64,000 nucleotides of DNA from Celeribacter baekdonensis (GCF_900102315.1 NZ_FNBL01000003.1:248001-312000); one strand, 5' to 3'. Numbered from the stretch's first letter, positions 32,272 to 41,149 are shown. The notes: generated from the letters alone by a model not told the origin. A program made the numbers and translations.

Positions 32272-33552
32272 ATGCCGCAGCGGCTTGTCATCATCGGGGC
32301 GGGGATGGCCTCTGGGCGGATGTTGGAGCATCTGTTTGCGCAGGCCCCAGAGGCCTTTGAGGTCACCCTGTTCAATGCCGAGCCGCGCGGCACTTATAAT
32401 CGCCTGATGCTCTCGCCCGTTTTGGCCGGAGAGCTGAGCTATGCCGAGATCGTCACCCATGACGACGCATGGTACGCCCGCCATAACGTGACCTGTCGCT
32501 TTGGCGAATGGGTCACCGCGATTGACCGCGACGGCAAGCGGGTGATCGGCACCAAGGGCGCTGTGCCCTATGACCGTTTGGTCATCGCCACTGGCTCGAC
32601 CCCCTATATCCCGCCTTTGCCCGGTCATGACCTGCCCGGTGTGATCGCTTACCGTGATGTCGAAGACACCGACCGGATGATCGGGTTGGGCGCGGGGGAC
32701 AAGGCCGTGGTGATCGGTGGTGGGCTTTTGGGGCTTGAGGCGGCCGCTGGAATGGCGGCGCGCGGGGTTGAGGTCACCGTGGTGCATCGGGCGGGTCATT
32801 TGATGAACCGCCAACTCGATGCGCCTGCTGCCGATCTGTTGCAACAGGCGCTTGAGGCGCGCGGCATCACCGTTGTCTGCAACGCCCAATCGCAAGAGAT
32901 TCTGGCCGATAACAAAGGACAAGCGCGGGCGCTGCGGCTGGCCGATGGCTCTGAATTCCCTTGTGATCTGGTGCTGATGGCCGTGGGGATTGTGCCCTCT
33001 GTCGGCCTTGCGCGCGCGGCGGGGTTGACGGTCGGGCAGGGGGTTTGTGTCGATGATCAACTCGCCACCTCTGATCCATCCATCTATGCGCTGGGCGAAT
33101 GTGTCGAACACCGAGGCGCGGTCTTTGGTCTTGTCGCACCGCTGTTTGATCAGGCCAAAGTGCTGGCCCAAACCCTGCGCGATCTGCCCGGCAGTTTTGT
33201 CAACAAAGACGTCTCCGCCAAGTTGAAAGTCACCGGATGTGATCTTTTTTCCGCGGGCGATTTTTCCGAGGCGGAGGGGCGCGACAGCATCACCTTTTCC
33301 GATCTGCGCGCGGGTGTTTACAAGCGTTTGGTGATTGAAAATAACCGTCTGATCGGCGCGGTGATTTATGGCGACACCCAAGATGGCGGCTGGTTTTTCA
33401 ACCTGATCCGCAATGGTGCCGATGTGTCTGCGCTGCGCGACACATTGATTTTTGGCCCGGCCTATCAAGGCGCGCCCAAACCCGAATCTGTTGCCACAGC
33501 ACAGGATCATGCGCCGATTGAAGCCCCCGTTTTGATGGAGATTTCGGCATGA
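32272..33552 (+). CDS. NirB-like FAD/NADH oxidoreductase, nitrate reductase electron transfer subunit
   Basis: A 426-residue pyridine nucleotide-disulfide family flavoprotein. FAD motif VIIGAGMASGRMLEHL is at residues 5-20, the NAD motif VVIGGGLLGLEAAAGM near 145, and the GVYKRLVIENNRLIGAVIYGD region and terminal RDTLIFGPAYQG match the N-terminal third of NirB. The protein ends where NirB would continue into its [2Fe-2S] and sirohaem domains. It is therefore the stand-alone electron carrier from NADH to the nitrate reductase (NasC/NasB-type). The ATG at 32272 starts the flavin motif; earlier in-frame codons overlap nrtCD. It overlaps the reductase gene by four bases. Confidence 0.82.
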   Translation: MPQRLVIIGAGMASGRMLEHLFAQAPEAFEVTLFNAEPRGTYNRLMLSPVLAGELSYAEIVTHDDAWYARHNVTCRFGEWVTAIDRDGKRVIGTKGAVPYDRLVIATGSTPYIPPLPGHDLPGVIAYRDVEDTDRMIGLGAGDKAVVIGGGLLGLEAAAGMAARGVEVTVVHRAGHLMNRQLDAPAADLLQQALEARGITVVCNAQSQEILADNKGQARALRLADGSEFPCDLVLMAVGIVPSVGLARAAGLTVGQGVCVDDQLATSDPSIYALGECVEHRGAVFGLVAPLFDQAKVLAQTLRDLPGSFVNKDVSAKLKVTGCDLFSAGDFSEAEGRDSITFSDLRAGVYKRLVIENNRLIGAVIYGDTQDGGWFFNLIRNGADVSALRDTLIFGPAYQGAPKPESVATAQDHAPIEAPVLMEISA

Positions 33553-36185
33553 AACGCCCCAAATCCGCCTGTTCTCTGCGCTCGACCTGCCCCTATTGCG
33601 GGGTCGGCTGTGGCGTCCTTTTGGCGGTCGATGCGCAAGGCGCATTGGAGGTGCGGGGCGATCCCGATCACCCGGCCAATTTCGGACGGCTCTGTTCCAA
33701 AGGCTCGGCTTTGGGCGAAACCGTCTCACTCGACGACCGCCTTTTGGCCCCACGCGTCCATGGCCAAGACACGGATTGGGACAGCGCGCTGGATTTGGTC
33801 GCAACGACTTTCAAAGACACCATCGCCAAACACGGGCCAGATTCGGTTGCCTTTTACGTCTCAGGCCAATTGTTGACCGAGGATTACTATGTCGCCAACA
33901 AGCTGATGAAAGGCTTTATCGGCTCCGCCAATATCGACACCAATTCGCGGCTCTGCATGGCCTCGACCGTGGCCGGGCACAAACGTGCCTTTGGCACCGA
34001 CACGGTGCCGGGCACCTATGAGGATTTGGACGAGGCTGATGTGATCGTGCTCACCGGGTCGAACCTCGCGTGGTGCCATCCGGTGCTCTATCAACGCATC
34101 CTCGCCGCCCGCAAAGCGCGCCCGGACCAAAAACTCGTGGTCATCGACCCACGCCGCACCGCGTCCTGTGATCTGGCGGATTTGCATCTGCCGCTGGCGC
34201 TTGGCTCTGACGTGGCGCTGTTCAACGGGCTTTTGGCGGAGATCGAAAACCGTGGTTTGGTGGATCATGATTTTGCCAAACATGTCTCCGGGCTGGACGC
34301 GGCTTTGGTGAGCGCGCGCGCCGATGATCTCTCGGCCACCGGGCTTTCCGATGACGTTCTGGCCGAGTTCTTCGATCTCTGGTGCGGCACGAAAAAGGTC
34401 GTCACGATCTTTTCCCAAGGCGTCAATCAATCCTCCTCGGGCACCGATAAAGTCAATGCCATCACCAATTGTCACCTCGCCACCGGGCGAATTGGGCGCG
34501 CGGGGATGGGGCCGTTTTCCGTCACGGGCCAACCCAATGCCATGGGCGGGCGCGAGGTCGGCGGATTGGCCAATATGTTGGCCTGTCACCTTGATCTCGA
34601 GAACGCCGATCATCGCAATGCCGTCAAAGACTTTTGGTCCGCCCCCGCCATGCCTGAGGCTGCGGGGCTGAAAGCCGTTGAGATGTTCAAAGCGGTGGGC
34701 GAGGGCAAGATCAAGGCGCTCTGGATCATTCACACCAACCCCGCCGTCTCCATGCCCGATGCCGATAAAGTGCGCGATGCCATTGCCGGATGCGATTTCG
34801 TCGTCGTGTCCGACATCACCGCCGCCACCGACACCGCCCGTTTGGCGCATGTGCTTTTGCCCGCCACCGGATGGGGCGAAAAGGACGGCACGGTGACCAA
34901 TTCCGACCGGATGATGTCGCGTCAACGCGCGGTCTTGCCCGCGCCGGGATTGGCCCGCCCCGATTGGGATCAACTGGCCGAGGTCGGGCGGCGCATGGGC
35001 TTCAACGCCGCGTTTGAATATGAAACCCCGGCGGAGATTTTCCGCGAATATGCGGCCCTTTCGGGCATAGCGGGCGGCTTTGGCCGCGATTTTGACATCT
35101 CCGGCCTCTCGGACCTCTCGAACACCGCTTATGCCGATCTCGCGCCGACCCGTTGGCCGGTTTCAAGTGACAAAAAGGGCGGTCGCTTTTTTGCCGATGG
35201 CGGGTTTTTCACCGCCGATGGCAAGGGGCGGATGCTGCCCGTGGCGTGGAAACCACCCGTTGCCAAAACGGAGAAACGCTATCCTTTCCGCCTGAACACC
35301 GGGCGCATTCGCGATCAGTGGCACACCATGACCCGCACCGCGCGTTCGCCGCGTTTGTCGGCGCATATGGCCGAACCTTTCGTGGAAATTCACCCAGAGG
35401 ATGCGAGCGTAAATGGCATTGGTCCGACCGCATTGGTTGCGCTCAAAACCCCGAATGGCCGCGCCATTGTGCGCGCGATGATCACGGATCGGACTCCCAA
35501 AGGCGAGGTCTTTGTGCCGATGCACTGGAGCGGGGAAAATGCGCCCTCGGCGCGGATTGATGCTTTGGTGCCCTCCGTCACGGACCCGATTTCCGGCCAA
35601 CCCGAAAGCAAAGCTGCGGTGGTCTCGGTCACGCCCTTTGCCGCCAAATGGTACGGCTTTGCCATCTCGCAAATGCCGATCAAACCGACGTGCGACTATT
35701 GGGCCTTGGCCAAAACCTATGCGGGCTACCGGGTCGAATTGGCCGGGACGACCCTCCCAAAAGACTGGGTCGAAGAGGCGCGCACGCTGTTTGGCCTGCC
35801 CGATGCCGATGTCCAGACCATGTTGGACCCGGCCAAAGGCACGGCGCGGGTGGCGTTTCATGTCAACGGTGCCTTGGTCGCAGCCCTGTTCATCTCGCGC
35901 ACACCCGTTGCCGTCATGCGCGACTATTTGGCGGCACTGCCGGGCCAAGAGGTGCCGGGCGTGTTGGCGGGCAAGTCGCCTGCCAATCAACCGGACCCCG
36001 GCCCCGTGCTCTGCTCTTGTTTTAATGTCGGGATCAACACTATCTTGGCGGCAATCGAAACGCGCGGGTTGATGAGCGTGGAGGCGATTGGCGCGGCATT
36101 GGATGCGGGCACGAACTGTGGCTCTTGTCGCCCGGAAATCGCAGCGCTCATCGCCAAGGCCCAAACCAAAGAAGCCGCTGAGTGA
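33549..36185 (+). CDS. nasA: Assimilatory nitrate reductase catalytic subunit
   Basis: An 878-residue molybdopterin oxidoreductase. The N-terminal [4Fe-4S] ligands are Cys14, Cys17, Cys21 and Cys49 (STCPYCGVGCGV start). The molybdenum ligand region reads NTNSRLCMAS-like near residue 135, giving a Cys ligand, as in NapA/NasA. The C terminus carries a BFD-like [2Fe-2S] domain with Cys822, Cys824, Cys857 and Cys860 (VLCSCFNVG ... TNCGSC), as in Klebsiella NasA. It reduces nitrate to nitrite in the cytoplasm with electrons from the adjacent FAD protein. Gene symbols vary between species (nasA or nasC). Confidence 0.9.
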   Translation: MKRPKSACSLRSTCPYCGVGCGVLLAVDAQGALEVRGDPDHPANFGRLCSKGSALGETVSLDDRLLAPRVHGQDTDWDSALDLVATTFKDTIAKHGPDSVAFYVSGQLLTEDYYVANKLMKGFIGSANIDTNSRLCMASTVAGHKRAFGTDTVPGTYEDLDEADVIVLTGSNLAWCHPVLYQRILAARKARPDQKLVVIDPRRTASCDLADLHLPLALGSDVALFNGLLAEIENRGLVDHDFAKHVSGLDAALVSARADDLSATGLSDDVLAEFFDLWCGTKKVVTIFSQGVNQSSSGTDKVNAITNCHLATGRIGRAGMGPFSVTGQPNAMGGREVGGLANMLACHLDLENADHRNAVKDFWSAPAMPEAAGLKAVEMFKAVGEGKIKALWIIHTNPAVSMPDADKVRDAIAGCDFVVVSDITAATDTARLAHVLLPATGWGEKDGTVTNSDRMMSRQRAVLPAPGLARPDWDQLAEVGRRMGFNAAFEYETPAEIFREYAALSGIAGGFGRDFDISGLSDLSNTAYADLAPTRWPVSSDKKGGRFFADGGFFTADGKGRMLPVAWKPPVAKTEKRYPFRLNTGRIRDQWHTMTRTARSPRLSAHMAEPFVEIHPEDASVNGIGPTALVALKTPNGRAIVRAMITDRTPKGEVFVPMHWSGENAPSARIDALVPSVTDPISGQPESKAAVVSVTPFAAKWYGFAISQMPIKPTCDYWALAKTYAGYRVELAGTTLPKDWVEEARTLFGLPDADVQTMLDPAKGTARVAFHVNGALVAALFISRTPVAVMRDYLAALPGQEVPGVLAGKSPANQPDPGPVLCSCFNVGINTILAAIETRGLMSVEAIGAALDAGTNCGSCRPEIAALIAKAQTKEAAE

Positions 36186-36191
36186 ACCCCG

Positions 36192-37145
36192 ATGAGCATT
36201 TCTGAATTTGTCCGCATTCTGGGGCGTGGCCCTGGTCGGTCCCGATCCTTGACCTTTGACGAGGCGCAAGAGGCGCTTTTGCGGGTGTTGCGTGGCGAGG
36301 CCGCGCCTGAAAGCGTGGGTGCGATGCTGATGCTTATGCGGATGAAAGGCGAGGTGCCGGGCGAGATTGCGGGGTTCACCGCCGCCTTGCGCGCCGGGTT
36401 GACCGCCGTGCCGAGGCCGGATTTGGACTGGCCGTCCTATGCCGCCGGGCGTACGCGCGGCCTGCCGTGGTTTTTGCTTTCGGCGCGATTGGTGGCCTTG
36501 GGCGGGCATCAGGTTTTGATGCATGGTTGGAACGGGCTGGGCGAAAACGGCCATTTGATCCGCGAGGGCCTACCCTTTGCCGGGATCGAGAGTTGCGACA
36601 GTCCGCGTGCTGCGCGCGACACGATGGCGCGCGCAGGCATCGCCTATCTGCCGTTGGAAAATTTCTCGCCTGAGCTGTTGCGTCTGTTGCAATTGCGCGC
36701 CGATTTTGGCCTGCGGTCTTGCCTCAACACCGTGGCGCGGATGCTCAACCCCGGCGGTGCGCGCGCCTCGGTCCAAGGCGTGTTTCATCCGCCCTACCGC
36801 GAACTTCAGGCCGATGCCTCCGCCCTTTTGGGCCTGCCCGCGATGACGGTGATCAAAGGCGGCGGCGGCGAATTTGAACGCAACCCGTCAAAGGATATTC
36901 AGGCCTTTGGGTTGCGCAATGGTCAAAGCTGGGAGGCGCTTTTCCCGCCCGCCGGGGAAGAGGCGCGCCGGTTGAATGACGGCGAAACGGAGCTGTCGCG
37001 CCTGTCTGATCTGTGGCACGGGCGTCTGGATGATCCGTTTGCCGAGGCGATTGTCCTGTCCACCGCAGCGCTGGCGCTTGACACGCTGGGCGAGGCTGCG
37101 CCGGAGGAGACAGCGCAGAGGCTTTGGGCCAATCGCTTGGCGTAA
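36192..37145 (+). CDS. TrpD2/YbiB-like phosphoribosyltransferase-family protein
   Basis: A 317-residue protein related to anthranilate phosphoribosyltransferase, of the TrpD2/YbiB branch usually annotated as glycosyl transferase family protein. The helical N-terminal domain (FDEAQEALLRVLRGEAAPESVGAMLMLMRMKGE) is clear. The Gly-rich phosphoribosyl loop of TrpD is modified (HGWNGLGENG), and the FHPPYRELQADASALLG and VIKGGGGEFERNPSK segments match TrpD2. YbiB of E. coli binds nucleic acid and lacks TrpD activity. It lies six bases after nasA, an association I recall from other proteobacteria, so it is probably the last gene of the nas operon. Confidence 0.75.
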   Translation: MSISEFVRILGRGPGRSRSLTFDEAQEALLRVLRGEAAPESVGAMLMLMRMKGEVPGEIAGFTAALRAGLTAVPRPDLDWPSYAAGRTRGLPWFLLSARLVALGGHQVLMHGWNGLGENGHLIREGLPFAGIESCDSPRAARDTMARAGIAYLPLENFSPELLRLLQLRADFGLRSCLNTVARMLNPGGARASVQGVFHPPYRELQADASALLGLPAMTVIKGGGGEFERNPSKDIQAFGLRNGQSWEALFPPAGEEARRLNDGETELSRLSDLWHGRLDDPFAEAIVLSTAALALDTLGEAAPEETAQRLWANRLA

Positions 37146-37271
37146 ACGCGGCGTGGGGCGGGACGCCCTGTCTTTACCTTAAATTCCCTCCGCTTTCACC
37201 ATCTCCTTGCCTGATTTTCGCCGTTTTACGCCAGCACTGTGAGGGCATGACAGGCGATGGAGGCCCGGAAC

Positions 37272-37565
37272 ATGGACTATGCACTCGACTATGCACATAA
37301 GGCAAAAGAGGCGCTGACACAGTGGATGGCGAGATTGGATGCCGCTGATCAGGTGACGATGATGGCGATCGGTTTTGGCCTGATGATCTTTGCGGTCGCA
37401 GCCCTGATGATTCAACGTCACCGCGAGGCCAAAGCACAGCACCCGACCCGCAGCGCGCTGGTCGAGGAGAGCGCGCGCTATGTGATCCCCGGCGAACGCC
37501 ACATCGCACCGGCGGGCAAGCAAAAGGGCGATGCGTTCCTGCGTCGGCTCGATCACATGGCCTAA
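37272..37565 (+). CDS. Small single-pass membrane protein, unknown
   Basis: A 97-residue protein with one membrane segment at about residues 31-52 (MAIGFGLMIFAVAALMIQRH). The ATG at 37272 is preceded by GGAGG at 37259-37263 with an 8-base gap, better than the ATG five codons upstream. The C-terminal part is charged and ends GDAFLRRLDHMA. I do not recognise a family. It stands alone between the nas operon and another small secreted-type protein; roseobacter genomes often have such small conserved proteins. Confidence 0.65.
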   Translation: MDYALDYAHKAKEALTQWMARLDAADQVTMMAIGFGLMIFAVAALMIQRHREAKAQHPTRSALVEESARYVIPGERHIAPAGKQKGDAFLRRLDHMA

Positions 37566-37619
37566 CAATACTATGGCCTAACATTCGAATTTTATTCAGA
37601 TATTTTACACGAGCACGTT

Positions 37620-38030
37620 ATGTATAAATTGGTTCTTCAGGCATTTTTATTTTCTGCCATGGCGATTGGATTCATTGTCTTTAAATCGGACGGGTTGCGC
37701 CACGCGGCGCAGACCGGGGACATGTCGCACCTGTCCTCAACCAGCGTGGCCGCCGCGTCTTATATGTCGTTGACCGACCAGCTTTCGGGCAAATCGGGCC
37801 ATGCCACCGCAGGCCACGGTACATATGATGCCTATGGCAGCCCGAGCCAACCTTGGTACGCCAAATATGACCCGCGTCACCTGTGGCGCGAGCGCCCGAA
37901 ACAGATCAAATTGAACCCCAAAACCATCCGCGCGCCACAAAGCGATGGGAAGACCCCCGACAGCCTTGCCGCGCAGCTTGCCAAAAAGGGATTGCGCGTT
38001 GAGGATGTGAGCGTGGTCAAATTGAACTGA
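37620..38030 (+). CDS. Small exported or membrane-anchored protein, unknown
   Basis: A 136-residue protein with an N-terminal hydrophobic segment (LVLQAFLFSAMAIGFIVF, residues 4-21) that acts as signal or anchor. The rest is polar, with a Gly/His/Tyr-rich stretch (GKSGHATAGHGTYDAYGSP) and a basic patch (LWRERPKQIKLNPKTIR). No family is recognised. It is preceded by a 54-base AT-rich gap after the previous small gene, so co-transcription is possible. Convergent to mipZ with 20 bases between them. Confidence 0.6.
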   Translation: MYKLVLQAFLFSAMAIGFIVFKSDGLRHAAQTGDMSHLSSTSVAAASYMSLTDQLSGKSGHATAGHGTYDAYGSPSQPWYAKYDPRHLWRERPKQIKLNPKTIRAPQSDGKTPDSLAAQLAKKGLRVEDVSVVKLN

Positions 38031-38050
38031 ACGCCCCCGTTCAAACCTGA

Positions 38051-38878
38051 TTAAAAATCGACGTCAACATTGGGCAATTTCAGCTCTTTCATCAAGTCGC
38101 GAAGCTCCTGACGGGCGGCAACGTTGGAAATATTGAGCGCCGATTTCACGCCGATGTCTTTCAAATCCAAAAGCGTCAGACCGCGTGGGAACAGCTCGCG
38201 GTAAATCACCCGTTCGGAAAACCCCGGCGCGACACGGAACCCGATCCGCTTGGCCAGTTCTTCCATCGCGTCGCCGATCTTTTTCTTGTTGTGCATCTGT
38301 TGCGCACCCAAACGGTTGCGCAAGACCACCCATTCGATCGGTTTCAACCCGGCCTGCGCCCGCAATTGTCGCGCGTTCCACACCATTTCGGAATAGACCG
38401 AAGGGCCGAGAATTTTATTGGTGTCGGGATCGACCCGCGCCAAAAGGTCAAAGTCGATGAAACTGTCGTTCATCGGCGTGATCAACGTGTCGGCCAGCGA
38501 ATGCGCCACCTGAGACAGGCGGGTATGCGAGCCGGGGCAGTCGATCAGGATGAAATCACAGGATTCCTCAAGCCCGGTCACCGCCATTGACAGGCGACGA
38601 TCATAAATATTCTCGCCCTCGGCCAAATCCGTGGCCTCCACTTGAGGCAGGTCGCGATATTCGGGGGTCGGAAGATCAATCCCCTCGCGCACGCAATAGG
38701 ACAGGCGGTTTTCCAAATAGCGGGCGAATGTTTTTTGGCGCAAATCCAGATCCAGCGCGCCCACGCGCAGGCCCAGACGGGACAAAGCCGTTGCCACATG
38801 CATGGACACGGTTGACTTCCCGGCCCCGCCCTTTTCGTTCCCGACGATGATAATATGCGCCACGTCCCGTATTCCCAC
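38051..38878 (-). CDS. mipZ: ParA-family ATPase MipZ
   Basis: A 275-residue ParA/MinD-fold ATPase. The deviant Walker A (GNEKGGAGKSTVSMHVA) and the long insert with PTPEYRDLP, the DCPGSHTRLSQVAHS Walker B region and a C-terminal RVAPGFSERVIYRELFPRGLT segment fit MipZ, the alphaproteobacterial protein that forms a gradient from the pole and places the division ring. The start is GTG at 38878 or GTG five codons later at 38863; neither has a strong ribosome site. Typically about 270 residues, as here. Confidence 0.85.
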   Translation of the reverse strand: MGIRDVAHIIIVGNEKGGAGKSTVSMHVATALSRLGLRVGALDLDLRQKTFARYLENRLSYCVREGIDLPTPEYRDLPQVEATDLAEGENIYDRRLSMAVTGLEESCDFILIDCPGSHTRLSQVAHSLADTLITPMNDSFIDFDLLARVDPDTNKILGPSVYSEMVWNARQLRAQAGLKPIEWVVLRNRLGAQQMHNKKKIGDAMEELAKRIGFRVAPGFSERVIYRELFPRGLTLLDLKDIGVKSALNISNVAARQELRDLMKELKLPNVDVDF

Positions 38879-39050
38879 TTCTCTCGGCGCGCTTGTTGGT
38901 CTGCGCGCTCATGTCGTTTGAATTCTTGTATGCCGTTGTTCGGGGCTTTTGTTCAAGTGCGATCAACACGCGGGCCGGGGCAACGTCAGGGCCGTTGCCG
39001 AAATGTGGCATTGCTGCGCGGGGGGCTCGATCCGGTTTGGCCGAAGCCCA

Positions 39051-39116
39051 GAGATGCACACAGGAGATGCACACAGGAGATGCACGCTGGACTGGAAGAG
39101 GTGGACTGGAAAAGGT
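39051..39116. repeat. Two adjacent short tandem repeats
   Basis: A 13-base unit GAGATGCACACAG occurs twice exactly (39051-39063, 39064-39076) and once with a changed end (39077-39089). Immediately after, a 14-base unit GGACTGGAAGAGGT is followed by GGACTGGAAAAGGT (39089-39116). They lie in the 300-base gap between mipZ and rpmE, which otherwise shows only the terminator at 39133-39162. Confidence 0.75.
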
Positions 39117-39132
39117 TGACAGCGTGCTCTCA

Positions 39133-39162
39133 ACGAAAAACGCCGCCCCATGGGACGGCGTT
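39133..39162 (-). terminator. Intrinsic terminator of the rplS-rpmE operon
   Basis: On the minus strand AACGCCG-T-CCC pairs with GG-C-GGCGTT around an ATGG loop and runs into a TTTTT tract. It lies 24 bases past the rpmE stop codon. Confidence 0.85.
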
Positions 39163-39185
39163 GATCATCATAAAGGGGGATTGGC

Positions 39186-39407
39186 TTAAAAGCCGAGGCC
39201 CGCATATTTGTTTTTGAACTTCGACACGCGACCGCCAGCATCCATAAGGCGCGAGCTGCCGCCGGTCCATGCCGGGTGCACGGTCGGGTCGATGTCGAGG
39301 GCAAGCTGGTCGCCTTCGTTGCCCCAGGTGGAGCGCATCTGAAGGATCGTGCCGTCGGTCATTTTGACGTCGATGAAGTGGTATTCGGGGTGTGTATCTT
39401 TTTTCAT
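39186..39407 (-). CDS. rpmE: 50S ribosomal protein L31
   Basis: A 73-residue L31. The start [19 protein letters not shown], the [22 protein letters not shown] middle and the end [11 protein letters not shown] are characteristic. It lacks the CxxC zinc pairs of the C+ form of L31, as usual in alphaproteobacteria. It is 11 bases after rplS and followed by a terminator. Confidence 0.95.
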   Translation of the reverse strand: MKKDTHPEYHFIDVKMTDGTILQMRSTWGNEGDQLALDIDPTVHPAWTGGSSRLMDAGGRVSKFKNKYAGLGF

Positions 39408-39418
39408 CGGTCAGGTCC

Positions 39419-39802
39419 TTACGCGTCTGCGCCGGAAAGCGGCTTGTAATTGGTGACTTCGGCGATACGTGCGGATTTACCACGACGATCACGGAGGTAG
39501 TACAGTTTGGCGCGACGCACACGGCCACGACGCACAACTTCGATCGACTCGATGTTGGTCGAGAACAGCGGGAACACACGTTCCACGCCTTCGCCAAAGG
39601 AGATTTTACGCACGGTGAAAGAGCCAGCGATGCCCTTGCCGTTTTTGCGGGAGATGCAGACACCTTCGTAGTTCTGCACGCGGGTGCGTGTGCCTTCGGT
39701 CACTTTGTAACCGACGCGGATGGTGTCACCGGCTTTAAAATCCGGGATGGTCTTGCCGAGGGCAGCAATCTGCTCGGCTTCCAGTTGGGCGATAAGGTTC
39801 AT
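39419..39802 (-). CDS. rplS: 50S ribosomal protein L19
   Basis: A 127-residue L19. Family signatures are [15 protein letters not shown] near residue 20, [10 protein letters not shown] and [12 protein letters not shown] followed by the [14 protein letters not shown] basic end. It sits at the 30S-50S bridge. It is 11 bases upstream of rpmE. The gap to trmD is 251 bases, larger than in many bacteria, and holds an inverted repeat (39918-39970). Confidence 0.95.
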   Translation of the reverse strand: MNLIAQLEAEQIAALGKTIPDFKAGDTIRVGYKVTEGTRTRVQNYEGVCISRKNGKGIAGSFTVRKISFGEGVERVFPLFSTNIESIEVVRRGRVRRAKLYYLRDRRGKSARIAEVTNYKPLSGADA

Positions 39803-39917
39803 CGCTTTACTCCAATGATGCTCACGGTTTTGGCCCGTGAAGGTTTACGCGTCCTCAGAGCTCTGTGTCTTCTATCGGGTCCGCAGATGCGCCCGCCAGA
39901 GGTTCAGGTCGTCTTTG

Positions 39918-39970
39918 CTTTGGTCTTTTTCCGGGTCTCAGGCGATGTCGAAGAAAACATCAGACCAAAG
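39918..39970 (-). promoter_or_regulatory. Inverted repeat in the rplS leader
   Basis: CTTTGGTCT (39918-39926) and AGACCAAAG (39962-39970) form a perfect 9-base inverted repeat with a 35-base spacer. On the minus strand it lies 116 bases upstream of rplS, within the leader, and both arms are flanked by short homopolymer runs. It could be a structured leader or a terminator of trmD; which one is unclear. Confidence 0.45.
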
Positions 39971-40053
39971 AAAAAAGATCCGCGAACCGATTCCGGTCCC
40001 GGATGGGCGGTGTATAGGGCCACCCACCCATTCGATCAAGAGGGTTTGCCCCT

Positions 40054-40887
40054 TTATTTGTTGGATTTTTCGGCCTCATAGGCCGCCCACATGTCCGGCC
40101 GGCGTTCGCGGGTGATTTTTTCGGACATTTTCTGACGCCATTCGCTGATTTTGCCGTGGTGGCCGGACATCAAGACCTCGGGGATCGGCATCCCGCGCCA
40201 CTCAGCGGGTTTGGTGAATTGCGGATGTTCCAAAAGCCCGTTGGAATGGCTTTCTTCCTCAATGCTCTCGGCATTGCCCAAAACGCCGGGCAAAAGCCGC
40301 ACCGTGGCGTCGATCATCGCCTGCGCCGCAATCTCGCCGCCGGTGAGGACGAAATCGCCCAAAGATACCTCTTCGATGCCATAGTGGAACAGCACCCGAT
40401 CATCAACGCCTTCAAAGCGGCCACAGATCATCGTGATCCCGCGCGCTTTGGACCAACGTTTCGCCGTCGCCTGATCAAAGCGTTTGCCGCGTGGCGACAG
40501 GTACACCAGCGGCCAGTCTTCGCGGTTGGGCGGTGTGCCGTTCATGGCAAAGTCAATCGCCCGGCCCATCACGTCAGGACGCAGCACCATCCCCGCACCG
40601 CCCCCCGCAGGGGTGTCATCGACATTGCGGTGCTTGCCCTCGCCAAACTCGCGCAGGTGGATTTGCTCCAATTGCCATGTGCCCTCTTGCAACGCTTTGC
40701 CGGTCAGGCTCTCGCCCAAGACACCCGGAAAGGCTTCGGGGAACAGCGTGATGATCTTTGCTTTCCACACGCCCATCAGGTCCGGCGTGTTGGTCATCAA
40801 CTCGCGCGGCGCCACGGTGGGGCGCACGGCGAGGCGGCCATGGGATTTCATCGGCTTTGGGGCGGTGGGGTTGGATTCGTCGGACAT
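40054..40887 (-). CDS. trmD: tRNA (guanine-N1)-methyltransferase
   Basis: A 277-residue SPOUT-class TrmD that methylates G37 of tRNAs. The catalytic domain starts at WKAKIITLFPEAFPG (about residue 42), has VDDTPAGGGAGMVLRPD, YLSPRGKRFDQ and the knot region CGRFEGVDDRV...EVSLGDFVLTGGE. About 40 residues precede the domain; such an extension is common in roseobacter TrmD, so I keep the start at 40887. It lies in the conserved rpsP-rimM-trmD-rplS order, here with a 390-base gap from rimM. Confidence 0.93.
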   Translation of the reverse strand: MSDESNPTAPKPMKSHGRLAVRPTVAPRELMTNTPDLMGVWKAKIITLFPEAFPGVLGESLTGKALQEGTWQLEQIHLREFGEGKHRNVDDTPAGGGAGMVLRPDVMGRAIDFAMNGTPPNREDWPLVYLSPRGKRFDQATAKRWSKARGITMICGRFEGVDDRVLFHYGIEEVSLGDFVLTGGEIAAQAMIDATVRLLPGVLGNAESIEEESHSNGLLEHPQFTKPAEWRGMPIPEVLMSGHHGKISEWRQKMSEKITRERRPDMWAAYEAEKSNK

Positions 40888-41010
40888 ACCGCCATATAGA
40901 CGCGCCCAAGAGATGCGCCAAGGGCGAAAGGAAAAGTTAAAGCTGATCCGCTTTAGGTGCCGTTGGGTTTACAATCGCCTCGCGCACCATTTGATAGGCG
41001 GGGTTCTTTG

Positions 41011-41115
41011 ATGTCCAACAGCGAAAAGAAATCAATGGCGCGGGCTGTGACCTTGGTCTTGGCGGCTTTAGGCGTTACCGCGATGGCCCGACAAACCGAG
41101 AACCGCGCACCATAG
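41011..41115 (+). CDS. Possible 34-residue hydrophobic peptide
   Basis: An ATG-to-TAG frame of 34 codons in the rimM-trmD gap. The peptide has a charged start (NSEKK) and one short hydrophobic segment (AVTLVLAALGVTAMA). The upstream ribosome site is weak (GGCGGGG). It runs opposite to the surrounding operon and may be chance, or part of the decayed DNA around the sulfotransferase remnant. Confidence 0.2.
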   Translation: MSNSEKKSMARAVTLVLAALGVTAMARQTENRAP

Positions 41116-41149
41116 CGGTGTCAAAATCACGCGGTCTTGTAGGTCGGCT

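Noticed and set aside
37146-37271. Small hairpin GGCGT/ACGCC after the TrpD2-like gene
   Set aside because: Five pairs with an 8-base loop and no T tract is too weak to call a terminator.
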